In this document: one piece after another, positions 40,906-52,018 of the stretch
Position numbering within the stretch: position 1 is the first letter of the stretch
Layout of the letters: each line of letters opens with the position of its first letter
Source of the DNA: Acanthamoeba lenticulata
Lineage: Eukaryota; Discosea; Longamoebia; Acanthamoebidae
Reading direction: 5' to 3'
NCBI GenBank assembly: GCA_002179805.1
Contig: NAVB01000010.1
Coordinates: forward strand, 99,602 to 163,601
DNA length: 64,000 nt
Made by a program: the position numbers and the translations under genes
The notes under the pieces: model-generated
What the model was told of the DNA's origin: nothing
Databases searched by the model: none
The model's input: only the letters and a program-made list of their open reading frames with translations

Positions 40906-43900
40906 CTAGGCCAGCTCCAGTTGGGGCTCTTTGGCCTTCGTGGTGACTTCGGCTGCACCATGCAGCTTGGTGGTGTCGCCACTGTCGCTCGCAACGCCAC
41001 TACTGCTACCACTACGGCTGTGGGTAGCGCTCGACTGCGGGCTCACCGACATGTTCTCCATCTCGTCGGGGCCGAGGAGCGAGAGCCGGCTGATGAGCGA
41101 GCGCGTGCGCTGGTGCGTCGGTCGTCGGGACGCATCGGGCGTCGTGCTCTGGTTGTTGGTGGTCGTGGCCGCCGCACCAGCCCCGCGCTGGTCCTTCTTC
41201 TTGACCTCGTCTGAGGTGAGCTTGAGCGTGGGCGACGACGACAGGTTGATCTCGTTCCGTGCCCTCTGCCTGAAGTCCGACGCCGACAACTGGCTCAGGT
41301 CCTGGAAGTCCCTCCTCGAGCCGTATCTGCGCACACGCGCGCGCGTTCCCGTCGAGGTCACTTTCCCTGTACTGATGAAAGGGCAAGGGCGATGGTCTGG
41401 CGGGAATACCGCGAGAGGCTCGGGGCGATGCGTTGCTGCGTGCACTGCGACGACCGAAGGAAGAAGCGCTCTGCTGCGCTCTCGTCCTTCTTGCGGAGGG
41501 CCAGGAAGTTGCCGTACTCTTGCAAGCACGCCGCGTTGTTGGGGTTGAGCTGTCGTTCAACAACATCACCACCACCAGCAGCACCACGTCTCAGTGCGAT
41601 GGCAACAGCGTGGCGATAGACGATGGGAAGTACCTCGAGGGACCGGAGGTAGAACTCCTCGGCCTTCTTGACGAGACCGCAGCGGTCGAGGAACTGTGCG
41701 TATTGGAAAGTAGCATAGCTGTCATAGCGATTGCTCTGGATGGCCCGCAGGAAGTACGTGTTGGCCTCTTGCGCTGAAGATGGTGTGCAAGGCCGTGAGC
41801 CAGCCATTCAATAAAAATAAGTGTAAAGATGGGTTCGTACCCTTGGGGTGATTGATGGAAAAGTTGAGGTTGGCCAAGTTCTTCTCCTCGCCCTCAAGGA
41901 ACTTGGTGGCGATTTCGGCACAGTTGACCAGGATGTCGCTCGACCACGGCGCGCTGCTCAGTGCCTCTGCGCACGTATGTGCCAAACCGGCGATTGCTTC
42001 AGATTCCTCACCTCCCATGTCACCAGCAGAAGGCAGTCGTGTGGGCACCTTCATATCTCTCCATGGCCATGTTGAAGAACCGCTGCGCGTTAATGGGGTT
42101 GTTGCTCCACGCCATGTTGCCCTTGAGGTGGAGGCAGTGGCCCTGCGCATACGAGATGATGTTCATGTGCTTGACGCGCAGCCCGATCTCCTCCAGGTCC
42201 GTGTCGTCCTGGACGCCATCCAGAGCTGCCGTCAGTCGTGTCCGAGCCAGTCGCGGTGGTGGTCCCTCGCGAGACGTACCAGGGGCTGCTCGCCGCGGGC
42301 CACCCAGCAGTTCTTATGCTTGGAGAACTCCTCGTTGACGCGGTGGGTGAACTTGAGGCCGCAAATCTTCTGGATGCGGTTGAACAGCAGCAGCTTCCCG
42401 TCCATCGAGTTGTCAGAGAAGTAGTCGAGCACGCACTTGAGCGCGTAGTCGTCCTCCGCCTCCTCCGCCGTCAGCGCGCCCTCGAATTTGCTTTACAAAA
42501 AATCATTTTCTTCAGCACCTTCACGCACAGCAGACATCCCTCGAAGAAGAAGAAGAGAGAAAAAGAGCAAGAGTACCGAACGAGCGAGGTTTTGAGGTTC
42601 TTGGCCCAGTACTCCTCGGACTGGTCGTTGTGCCCGATCACGAGGTTCATGTAGTCGATCACCAGCCGGTGATAGGGCTCCTCCAGCGGCAGCCTCAGCT
42701 TCCTGCGCCACAGAGTCCCCGCCAAAGAGTCACCTTGTGAATAGAATCAAATAACATCGCAAGAGAGTACGAAAAATGAGACATACCTCATCCTCTCCCG
42801 TAGCCGCAGTCGAAGATTATTCTTGACCACGCGAGCGCACATCTCGACAAACAGGAGTGTGCGGCCATCCTGATCCACCATGTGGCTCCTGCACACAGAT
42901 CGTCCCCCACACGCGCGAAGGGTCAGCTCAGCCAATGGGGAAGGCGTGTGGTGGTGGTGGTGGTGGTGTGTGGAATGGCACGTGCCTGAGAATCCCGAGG
43001 TGGCGGATGTTGATGCCTCGGCTATGTACAGCCTCCGTGAGCCTAAAATTCTCCAAGTCGCCCTTTCTCTTTGCCTGCCAGGTCAGCCACACACCGCACC
43101 GCACCGCCCATACATGGGCACGCATTGACGATCAGAACACCGAACCAATCAGAGAGACCAGAGGCCCGCAAGAGGGTATGCATACTTCAGCGATCAACTT
43201 GGCTAACTCGGGAGCAAAACTGGGCACAACGGTGTTGATGAGGGTCCGAGTGGCCTCTTCCAACTCGGCGTTGTGCTGCTCTGGATTGTGCAGCCGGATG
43301 AACCCACTGAAGAGAGCGGCACAAAAAGAAACGCCTTAACCTTGTGCTCTCTCGCGGCTTCTTCCAGTACGAAAAATGGAAATAAAGATGATGGACATAC
43401 CTGAATGCATCACTGCACAGGGGTCTGGGGAAGGTCCGCACATATTCCGGGCGTAGCAGCCGGAACAGGTGTGCCATCTTGATCCTGCGCACGACAAGAA
43501 TGTGAGGCGTGAACAAATAAAATCAGCAGAAAGAGGGCACACATACCCTGGCTTGGGGAACTCTGGCGGCATCACACGAGAAAAATCCTACGTACACCAA
43601 GACACACGTGCGTAAGCACATGGGCCGTGAGACTCCACTGACATACTTCACCAACAACAACAGCCTAGCGAGAGAGAGAGAGACGAACCAGGAGGTAGGT
43701 GCGATTATCGGCGCCGACGTGGCCCTCGAGGTCGGCCGGGGAGGAGAGGACCTTGCTCAGGGCCTTGGACACGCCGCAGCGGTGAGGCTTGATGTTGAGC
43801 TTCTTGGCCGCCATGCGCATCTTGGCGTTCAGCTTCCTGTTGCTGGCGTGGATCGTGTGCCCATAGTCGTTGGAGCCATAGACGATCGTCGTCTTCTTGA

Positions 43901-45627
43901 TCGGCAGGATGGACATCGCCAGCAGACGGAATCCTCGGTAATCGATCAGCGCCTGTCCGTCCACCCCCGCGCGCACGCCGACGTCAACGCAAAGGCCCCT
44001 TGAAATCAGTAAAGGTGTGGACGCTCAACACGAACCATGAGCGGCAGACACAGGTCGCGGATGCCCAGGTTGAAGTAGGCCAGCAGGCCCTTGAGCTCGT
44101 GCCCCGCGACCTTGGACGCCGCGTAGTCTGATCCGTACAGCCCGTGCGAGTCTGCGCGTGTGTGCCCCACATGCATGATACGCATATTAAATACTCATGT
44201 CGTTGTCCTAAACTGCTCCCCATCCCGAGTCGACGAGTGCCCTCTGGGCGTGCACGCACCGACGGCAAACTTGAAGAGGATGTTATTGACGATGTACTTG
44301 TCGCCACCGACGATGCCTCCCATCGCGGCTGGTTTGATGGTCTTCATATGGTCGGGCACAAACGCTAAAAAAGCCAAAAAGGGCGTGTGAGTCCCCAATG
44401 GCGAGATGGCGGTGAAGACCATCAAACCAGCCGCGATGGGAGACGGGAGGCGGGGGAGGGGGGCGCTTGCCTTCGGAGATGATGATGCGGCCATAGCTGC
44501 AGGACGAGTAGATGAAGTCCTGCGCTAAATGGATGAGGGCCCGGTTGGTGTTGTAGCGCTCATCCAAGGGTGTGTACAGATCGAATCCCCTCAGCTTCTC
44601 CACAGTCGTCTGAAAGCGCTCGTTCCTACAGCCGTATTAATATCAGTGTGCGCCGCGTTTGACGCGACGAACGCCAAGGAGAAGCCACACAAGGGTTCGA
44701 CACGGGCCGTACCAATCGGTGAGGACCATGCCCTCGTCCTCTTGCTGACCAGTCGCCACGTCCGCCCCGAATCGGTAGTGTGTCTCCAAGCGCTCAATAG
44801 CTCCCTCCTCCATCATGTTGGCTGGACCTGATTTTTATTTTGATAATTAATATGATAAGTTAAATATATATTCATAAATAAATAAATAAAAAAATAGAAG
44901 AGCAAGTACCCGAGGTAGGAGCTGGCATGCCGTTGAGGCGGTTGAGGTCAGAGGTGGAGGCAGAAGTCGATGAGGGGCCACCACCGCCCATCTCAGAGAG
45001 CAGTTCCTCGTTCCACTGCTCAAGCTCGTGCATGTAGCCCTCCTCCTCGTCGAGATAGCCTGAGCCCTCGTCAGCAGTCTGCTCCTCCTCGGAGCGGTAC
45101 ATGTCGAGGTCATTGTAGCACAGGCGGTAGGCGGACCGGTCCTCGTCCTCGTCGCCCGCGGGGGCTGCGTCCTGCTCGTCCTCCTCCTGCCCGAGAGCAC
45201 CAGCGGTGGGGTCGTCCTCGCCGCCCAGCACATCGTCGCCGTGCTCGTCTTCAGAGGCTAGCACGAAGCCACCGTTGGCGCCAGTGGTGGCTGAATCCTC
45301 GTGTTCGATGCTGATGGGTTGGCGAATGAGGTTGGCGCGACGTTGCTGCAGTGCCTCCTCGGACAAGGGGGTCCACATCTCATCGCCAACTTCGTGGACG
45401 ACGGACGTCGCGGGTGGAGTAGAGAAGGAGAGGCGGGTGACACTGTTGCGGATTCGACGACGGGACCACTTCTTAAGTTTCTCCCTTATGAATAATAAGG
45501 TGACGAAGACCAACGTCCCGCCCATGGCAGCCATGAAAGCGAACACGCCAGCCACCATCACAACCATTTGCGAGTTGATGGATCCACCAGCCGTTAAATC
45601 ACCCAGTAAACTTTGCATTTCCGTCAT
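40906..45627 (-). CDS. Membrane-anchored CLU-domain and TPR protein
   Basis: Exon 1 (from ATG 45627) has a single transmembrane segment (MVVMVAGVFAFMAAMGGTLV, then FVTLLFI) followed by basic KKWSRRR and a long acidic cytosolic stretch. An A+T-rich intron (about 44836-44911) splices TSG to PANMMEEGAIERLETHY in frame. A CLU-like domain follows: RALIHLAQDFIYSSCSYGRI, FVPDHMKTIKPAAMGGIVGG, DYRGFRLLAMSILPI, TTIVYGSNDYGHTIHA, SSPADLEGHVGADNRTYLLD, FSRVMPPEFP and HLFRLLRPEYV. TPR-like units come next (HCLHLKGNMAWSNNPINAQR, YFLRAIQSNRYDSYATFQYA, NPNNAACLQEYGNFLALRK) and a Ser-rich tail ends the protein. CLU proteins bind mRNAs for mitochondrial proteins; an N-terminal membrane anchor is unusual. One intron (44365-44470) is GC-AG and lies inside a perfect inverted repeat. 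Confidence 0.82.
44318..44441. repeat. 29-bp perfect inverted repeat straddling a 3' splice site
   Basis: The arms 44318-44346 and 44413-44441 are exact reverse complements, separated by 66 bases. One arm is coding (it encodes MKTIKPAAMG of the CLU gene) and the other lies inside the upstream intron. The splice acceptor at 44365 falls in the loop. In pre-mRNA this could form a 29-bp hairpin. Confidence 0.9.
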
Positions 45628-45736
45628 TTTGTTCTTGTTTCGAGCATTGGGCAAATGACTAGTTGTTGCTCATTCAATCATCAGACACGTCGCTGGTCTC
45701 TTATCTCCTCTCCATCCAAATTGTTCGAAGACGAGG

Positions 45737-45945
45737 ATGAAATGTCGTGCGTCCCGTTGCCACGCGTTTTCCTGCCGACAAACCGGGCGAGTACTTCTGC
45801 GCGCCATAAAAACTGACACGCCGCTTGAGGTCCCTTGGGGCAAGGACGTCGTCGCCTTGTTCGCTGGAGGATACAGCATTGCCGGTCCCTCAACGGTGGT
45901 GGACATCTTCAACGCTAAGACCGACAGTGGAAACAGAGCGCGGCT
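45737..45945 (+). pseudogene. Kelch-repeat fragment
   Basis: The frame contains GKDVVALFAGGYSIAGPSTV then VDIFNAKTD, an almost perfect single kelch blade (hydrophobic strand, Ala-Gly-Gly, then VDIFNA). What follows (SGNRARLSLRRERRAG) loses the pattern, and no further blades or splice partners appear on either side. It is probably the remains of a kelch gene or one shuffled exon. The upstream 60 bases (MKCRASRCHAFSC) do not look coding. Confidence 0.45.
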
Positions 45946-46036
45946 CAGTCTACGCCGAGAGCGTAGAGCAGGACGGGAGGAGAGGGATAGACGTGCATTT
46001 TTATTTTTATTTTTATTTTTGAATAAAATGTGTTAA

Positions 46037-46576
46037 ATACAAATAGAGAGGGAGAGTTGTGTCATTTTCCAGAGCGGGCGCCCTGCATTCCGGCCATCGG
46101 AATGTCGCGGCCGCGTGGGGCCAGGCCGCATCGCATGGCCTGCCGTCTCCCCATTAAGGACCTCCTTAAGGAGAGCTGAACCGTACGCGGACATGTTCCG
46201 CGTCACACACAGCTTCACTCTTCGTTTCCTTTATGGCACCAGCGCAAATTTGTACCCCCTTTGCCATTCTTTTTTGCTCCCACTCCCACACATTGATTGT
46301 ACACCACTAACCCAAACAACGTTTAACAGTGGATGAATTCATCTGGGTTGGTACAATGCAATACCAAAGCTCACGTACTGGCTCATTGCAGTCTCAAGGA
46401 ACACCATGATGACCTCAGGCGTGTGTTATCCCACGCTTTCTTCAACCTGTTTCATGTGGTAGGTCATGTTCTTCTTCTTATCCACCTCCACAGCACCACC
46501 CCTCACGCAGGCAAACAAAAAGGGCGTTCTTTATTGATGGTCATGAGCCGGTTCATTTATGTAGTACTACTTCAAC
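46037..46576. other. Intergenic region
   Basis: 540 bases. It contains the 12-base palindrome CTCCTTAAGGAG near 46160 and a pyrimidine-rich stretch around 46215-46300. Frames on the plus strand (46333-46716) show no recognisable protein. Confidence 0.35.
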
Positions 46577-46960
46577 ATGCAAGTCCTCACATCAATCGCT
46601 CAGAGGATCTTCACTTCAAAGGAGTTCAGACTGCAGCAGCAAGCAAACCGGCTCAATGCTCGTCTGGCTCCATGCGGACGCAGGACTCCTTCTCCTTCCG
46701 ACGAACTGATGGCTGAACTGTACAGCTGGCAATCGCAAGTGGTGAAGTGGTCAAGGAGGAAAGGAGAGAAACTACCCCTCTACCACACAATGTACTTGAG
46801 GCGCCATACCACTTTACAGTTCTTCATGACTCACGCGGTACGTGCACCAGCCTTCCTGCTTTTCGCCGTGCTGATGGTTGGTATCACCTCAGGATGGCCG
46901 CGATGGGCAAGAACAAGGCGAGGCTTCGACAGTGCGGCTGAGAAAGACGCAGAGGAGTAA
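46577..46960 (+). CDS. Hypothetical protein with one hydrophobic segment, doubtful
   Basis: Open frame of 127 residues starting MQVLTSIAQRIFTSKEFRLQ, with a basic middle (SQVVKWSRRKGEKLPLYHTM) and a hydrophobic run (APAFLLFAVLMVGITSG). The hydrophobic run could instead be a 55-base intron, because GTACGTGCACC (about 46839) and CACCTCAG (about 46893) are good splice ends; removing it changes the frame and gives a hydrophilic tail. No family is recognised. The Gln/Arg-rich amphipathic start could be a mitochondrial presequence. Confidence 0.35.
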   Translation: MQVLTSIAQRIFTSKEFRLQQQANRLNARLAPCGRRTPSPSDELMAELYSWQSQVVKWSRRKGEKLPLYHTMYLRRHTTLQFFMTHAVRAPAFLLFAVLMVGITSGWPRWARTRRGFDSAAEKDAEE

Positions 46961-47250
46961 ATCCGAAAGCCACAACCCCGCGTGGTCCTGTTGACTGTAG
47001 GCCAACATCTTTTTTTGTGTCTCCTGAACGCTCGAGTCACACACAAAAAAGACGAATAAAAGGGTGGACCCAAGTTGGTTGTTCTATTTGGCTACATCAC
47101 ACGAAGGCGAGAAGAGAGGGGGGAAACGAAGACAACGATGACAACGAACGACGAAAAGGGAGGGCAAGATTAAACAGGATATATAGCGCGTGCGCTATGA
47201 AGCGCTCTGAAGAGCTTGAGCAGTAAAGTGGCCAACGGAGCAACTCACTA

Positions 47251-48076
47251 CTACTGGCGCCCGTCGTAGTCACCGTCCTCGTCGTCCAGTCGCCGCCGCT
47301 TGGCCGGGTCATCATGCTGCGCATCAGGGCCTCCGCCGTAGGGTGGATAGCCAGGTGGGCCGCCTGGCGGCATGCCCCCCATCATGTGCGGCGGATAGCC
47401 GGGCGGGGGAACACCACCGTGTGGGTGCGGGCCGCCTGGCGGGAAGCCCGGGCGCTGCTGGTCGGTCGCCTGGCTATCATCGTGCGATCGCTTGTGGCCA
47501 TTCTCGCCCTCACCGCCAGGAGGAGCACCAGGAGCCCCAGGAGGCATACCGCCAGGACCGCCGTGAGGTGGGAAGGGACCATGGCCTGGCGGGAAGCCAG
47601 GGTAGCCGGGTGGAGGCATCATGCCAGGACCGCCCATGCCCGGGGGAGGACCACCCGGAGGCATACCGGCCATCATGGCGTGCCCGCCCGGTCCCATCAA
47701 GACAGGAGGTCGTGGTGGCATGCCTGGGCCGCCAGGTCCGCCCGGCATCATGGGCGGGGCGTGCGGATTGATCACCAACGGGCCCGAGGGCATGTGACCA
47801 CCAGGGAACCCACCTTAAGAGACAAAGGAAGGACAATTTAGAAATTCTAAGTTGAAGTTTTCTTTTGTTGATGATGGATAGCGGGAGTGTACCTTTGCCT
47901 TCTTGGTACTCTTTGAGTTTTTGTTGGATCAGGCTTTGAGTGAGGTCCTGCTCGAATTGCGCGTAGTAGGCACGCACTGCGGCCTTGTGTTTCCAACCGT
48001 CATTGTGAGACTTGCGCACCGAAGGCGAATCGTGTGTAAGGAACACGTCGCAGTAATCGCAGTAGTACTTCGGCAT
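47251..48076 (-). CDS. SNRPC: U1 small nuclear ribonucleoprotein C
   Basis: Exon 1 (48076 to about 47893) reads [20 protein letters not shown] then [20 protein letters not shown], the U1-type C2H2 zinc finger of U1-C almost residue for residue. It continues [20 protein letters not shown]. Exon 2 (from about 47815) is a Pro/Gly/Met-rich tail ([32 protein letters not shown]) ending in a basic/acidic [17 protein letters not shown]1-C stabilises pairing between U1 snRNA and the 5' splice site, so it bears on the unusual donor sequences used in this genome. One intron. It shares a 129-base spacer with the divergent membrane-protein gene. Confidence 0.95.
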
Positions 48077-48205
48077 CTCACCCGTGTGTGTGGATGGATC
48101 TCACGGATGATCCGTTGATTGTTGTGACTAACAATCGAGCAGTGAAAGAAAGGTTGAAGAAAAAGACAAAATGAAAAGTCTGAAAATTTAAGGCAGCACA
48201 CTGCC
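48077..48205. promoter_or_regulatory. Compact bidirectional promoter region
   Basis: Only 129 bases separate the start codons of U1-C (-) and the membrane protein (+). No TATA box is obvious. An imperfect inverted repeat TTGTTGTGACTAACAA lies near 48118-48133. Confidence 0.4.
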
Positions 48206-49188
48206 ATGCAGAGGAAGCTGCCCGAGGCCACTGGCCTTGCAGTGCCGCAATGGAAAAGAGAAGACGAAAGTATGCTTGAAGGTAGTCATGCCGAGCAGGT
48301 GGAAGGATCGAGTGGCGCGTTCGAGCTTCACGAACACGAAAGCGAAGAGGACGGGGACAGCTTGCGTGCTGACGACGAGCAGCAGCCAACCAGAGTCCCC
48401 ATGACCGCCCAGACGACAACTTCTAGGACACCACCTTCTGCGCAGGTTACACAATCGGAAGAACAACAGCGGAAGGAGTTCCCAACCTCGGAGCAGGCCA
48501 TCCGCACCTTGGCACTCCACACCGGTGCGTGCCCTTCTACCGCGACTCTACGCCTCGCTCTCTTCTCACACCGCGCTGTGGTGTCGTTTGGGCCTGGGAC
48601 TCAGGGTTGGGCTACATCCTGGGCTTCGGGGTCGGCCTCGTAGGCAAGGCGCAGTCGATTTTCCGCGTGTCCCGGCTTGTGGGGCTGGAGAACCCCTACA
48701 CGCACTACGTCGACCCCTTCGCGGTGGCCGGTAGTTAACCCCCAAAACCTTCTATGCTTGTGTGTGACGCCAAATGCGTTTCGTGCAAGCTGACTGCACA
48801 CCTTACAGGTGAGTTCGCTCGGCCACTGTTTCTAGTGGCCTGCTTGGAAGTGGCTTCGATGTACGCTGGGCCGGCCGTGCATAACCTCCAGTTGCCCTTC
48901 TGGAAGCAGTTCGCTCCGCTCACCACTTCAGCAGCGTCGACCGTCTCCTCTGATGCCGCTCGAGCCTCTGATGGAGATCAGTCCAGAGACGGCGGTGGAG
49001 GCGTAGCGACGTGGGACGTGGATGTGGACGAACTGGCGATGATGGGCGACGAGAACCTCGCCGGCCGTGCCAATAGCGGCCCAGCGGGCACATGGGGCGA
49101 ACCACCAGTCGTGCATTCGGGAGATGGCACCTCCTACAAGAAGGACACACCCGTAGCCGATGAACGACCAGAGGAAGAGTTATTGTAA
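48206..49188 (+). CDS. Hypothetical membrane protein with Gly-zipper segment
   Basis: Three exons (48206 to about 48526, about 48608-48732, about 48809-49188). Splicing HTG/LGYILGFGVGLVGKAQS and FAVAG/EFARPLFLVACLEV keeps one frame. The N-terminal 110 residues are acidic and Ser/Thr/Gln-rich. LGYILGFGVGLVG is a short Gly-rich hydrophobic segment, and RPLFLVACLEVASMYAGPA may be a second. The C-terminus is hydrophilic and acidic, ending DERPEEELL. No family is recognised. The first ATG in the frame is used. Confidence 0.6.
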
Positions 49189-49405
49189 ATCCAATTAGTG
49201 ACGGGGTTCCCTTGTCTGCTCGTCCAAAGATCAAAGGCTAGCCGAATGTGGGGAAAGCGCTGCAGACCGCAGGTCTGAGAGGGAGAGCGATACACTCTCA
49301 GAAACTGGCGAGAAGAGGAAGATCTCCCACTGCTATTGAACAGGAGGGTGAGAAGGGTGATGTGTGTTTGTATTTCTGGTATGCCTTTGATCGAGGTGGC
49401 TGTCA

Positions 49406-50430
49406 TCACTTCCTCTTCTTGGCCTCTGGCTGCTCGAAGAGTCGCAGGTTGAAGAAGTCATTCGCAGGGTTCTCCAAATGATTGTCAAAATCTTGCAGCC
49501 TGCAAGGATGTAACATCAGCAACCCCTCCAACTTATTGGTTTACGTATGGGGGTAGGGTACCGCTGACACTCTTTGGCCAAGGCCGTGAGTTGGGCCGTG
49601 TCGTACGCTGGGTCGAGCTTGAAGCTCTTTCTCTCGTGCCAGCCCTCACCCTCGCGCAGATACCCCTGTGGCGGTCATATAATGAGAGAGATGAGCCAAA
49701 GGGTGAGCAACTCCACAAACGCTTAGTCGAGAGGTACTCGCAGCGGGAGGCACGTGTCCGTACCCTGACGGCCAAGCTGCTCTTGCTGTCCTGCGCCAAG
49801 GTGCTGTCGTACTATAGTGCAAAGAACGGGGCTAGTTGAGCGGGCCCATGTGATGATGGTAGAAAGAAGAGAAAGAGGAAGCAGCATGCAAGCAGAGAGG
49901 ACGGACCATGAAGATGCACGCGCCTGGGAACTGCTTGTTGATCTTGGAGCCAACGCTGATCGCCAGTGGGCTAAGGTCCACATCGTCAGCCAGTTCGTTG
50001 GCTTGGAAGTAGCCCACTGACGGACGACAAGCATTGTCAGAGACGACGTCAAGCAAGCGCTATGAGGTGGCGCATGTACCAATGCTCAGATGCTGCTCTG
50101 TGGCGTGCTCTTCCACCTGCAGACGAGAACGCCAAAAGGATGAGCACTCACGTGAGTGAGCAGGTTGCGCTCGAACAGGCAGATGAAGAAGAAACGAAGA
50201 TGAAATCAAGAAGATTTACATACGAGCATCATGGCAGCCTCCAGCATGGGCGCGAGAATCGCGCCGTGGAAGAGAGGCACGTAGTCGACGATTCGGATCG
50301 CGGCATCGCCGCTCGACTGTGAGCCCAGAAGCACACCATCAACGGTATGGTGCGGATACTTGTTGATGTGCATCACCATCTTGGCGTAGGCATTGCCGCC
50401 CACCACAAATCCCTGCTGGCCTTTGCTCAT
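49406..50430 (-). CDS. EMC8: ER membrane protein complex subunit 8/9 (MPN-like)
   Basis: Starts MSKGQQGFVVGGNAYAKMVM, then HINKYPHHTVDGVLLGS, VDYVPLFHGAILAPMLEAAM and GGYFQANELADDVDLSPLAI, SVGSKINKQFPGACIFM. The last exon ends LQDFDNHLENPANDFFNLRL. These match EMC8/EMC9 (KYPHCAVNGLLV, DCIPLFHG, APMLE, AGYYQANE, LVDFDNHLDDIRNDW). It is an MPN fold without the JAMM metal ligands and is a cytosolic-side subunit of the EMC insertase for tail-anchored and multipass proteins. About five introns. The start codons of this gene and of NUBP2 are 219 bases apart, facing away from each other. Confidence 0.92.
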
Positions 50431-50649
50431 CTCGTCTCAAAAAATCGCTCCACAAATCAATCGGCGTTTCTGCTCCTTTTTCTCGCCGTGTTTTCCTCTC
50501 CAGACTTGCGCGAGCAAAAAACCATTGCCATTGTCCTCAACGTTCAGAAGATGCAGCAGCCCTCGCCAAGTACGCTGCTTCCTCACCTTTACCTTTGCAC
50601 GTGCTTTGGCCATGCTCACATATATGTGCATCTTTTGGACTCGTAAGAG

Positions 50650-51887
50650 ATGATGGAGCGGATGGCTCGTATCAAGCACAAGATTCTGGTTTTGTCGGGC
50701 AAGGGAGGTGTGGGCAAGAGCACGGTTTCCACCCAGTTGGCCCTGGCCTTGGTCAAGGCCGGCAAGAGAGTACGCCAGCTGCATCACTTCTTTCTCCCGC
50801 GTGGGTGCCTTGAGCTCACGTGCATTGGCGCTAGGTGGGTCTGTTGGACGTTGATCTCTGTGGACCTAGCGTGCCCACGCTGCTTGCCATCAAGGACAAG
50901 TCGGTCCATCAGGCATCTGAAGGGTGCCCGCTTCTCCGCATGACCTGATGTGTTTGTTTGGGAGTTGTTGTCATTGACACGGCGGCCATGTCTGCAACTC
51001 GCGCTCGACGTTGTCCGTTTTACATGGCGCAGGATGGTGCCCGTGTTTGCCGACAAGGAGCAGCGCCTGAGCGTGATGTCGATCGGCTTTTTGCTCGACA
51101 ATCCAGATACGCCTGTTGTATGGCGTGGCCCCAAGAAGAACGGTACGGTGCCTGCCTCCTCTGCCCAGAGATCGAGGTCCTCATAATTGTCAGTGAACTT
51201 GCAGCGGTCATCAAGCAGTTCCTCGAGGACGTGTACTGGGGCGATCTGGACTACCTTGTCATCGATACCCCACCAGGTGCCCCTCTCCTCTGGAGGTTCA
51301 GACTCGACAGTACTGTGCTGGTTTTCTGACTTGTGTATGACGATGACGACAGGCACCTCTGATGAGCACATCTCGGTAACACAGTACCTGAGCTCCTTCA
51401 ACCCGGACGGGGCCGTGATCGTGACCACGCCACAGGTCTGCCACCCACGTTTCATGAGATGGAGAGGTCCTGTGACGTGAAGACACCAACAACTATCCGT
51501 GGCGTCAACAAGGGGGTTTCATTGTCGGATGTGCGCAAAGAGATCAGCTTCTGCAAGAAAATCGGGCTGCCCGTACTGGGCGTGGTGGAGAACATGAGCG
51601 GGTTCGTGTGCCCATGCTGCCAGGAGGTCACCTACGTCTTCTCCACTGGTGGTGGCGAGGCCATGGCCAAGGACATGGAGGTGTGTTTTTTGCACCTCTT
51701 TGCGCTTTACGTGACCTTCCTTTGTCTCATTTACAAACGACGTGAGCAGGTGCCATTCATCGGACGAGTCCCGCTTGATCCCAACCTGGCGACCTGCGGT
51801 GAAGCCGGCGTGAGCTTCTTCGATAGGTTCCCGACGTCTCCATCACTCAAGGTTGTGCAGGACTTTGTTGCGACCCTCCGTGACTGA
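50650..51887 (+). CDS. NUBP2: Cytosolic Fe-S cluster assembly factor NUBP2/Cfd1
   Basis: P-loop NTPase of the Mrp/NBP35 family. [20 protein letters not shown] is the deviant Walker [77 protein letters not shown] and [20 protein letters not shown] follow. The cluster-ligand region [18 protein letters not shown] has CPCC where human NUBP2 has CPHC, so the C-x-x-C spacing is kept. It has no N-terminal four-Cys ferredoxin-like motif, which makes it Cfd1/NUBP2 rather than NBP35/NUBP1. With NBP35 it forms the scaffold of the cytosolic iron-sulfur pathway. About seven short introns; the ATG at 50650 is followed by a second at 50653. Confidence 0.94.
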
Positions 51888-52018
51888 TTGAGGCGCGTTG
51901 TAGCGCATTTGCACATGCAACTAAACAGAAGTGTCGACCATCATGGCGAGATGTCACAAAAAGACTGTCTTTCTGAACCCTTCAAAATTGTTTTACAAAA
52001 CTGTGGGCTCGAGGAAGC

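Noticed and set aside
44872..45627. Acidic single-pass membrane protein as a separate gene
   Set aside because: Its frame runs into a clean GT-AG intron that joins in frame to the CLU-domain exon, and without the splice it ends in intron-like A+T-rich sequence.
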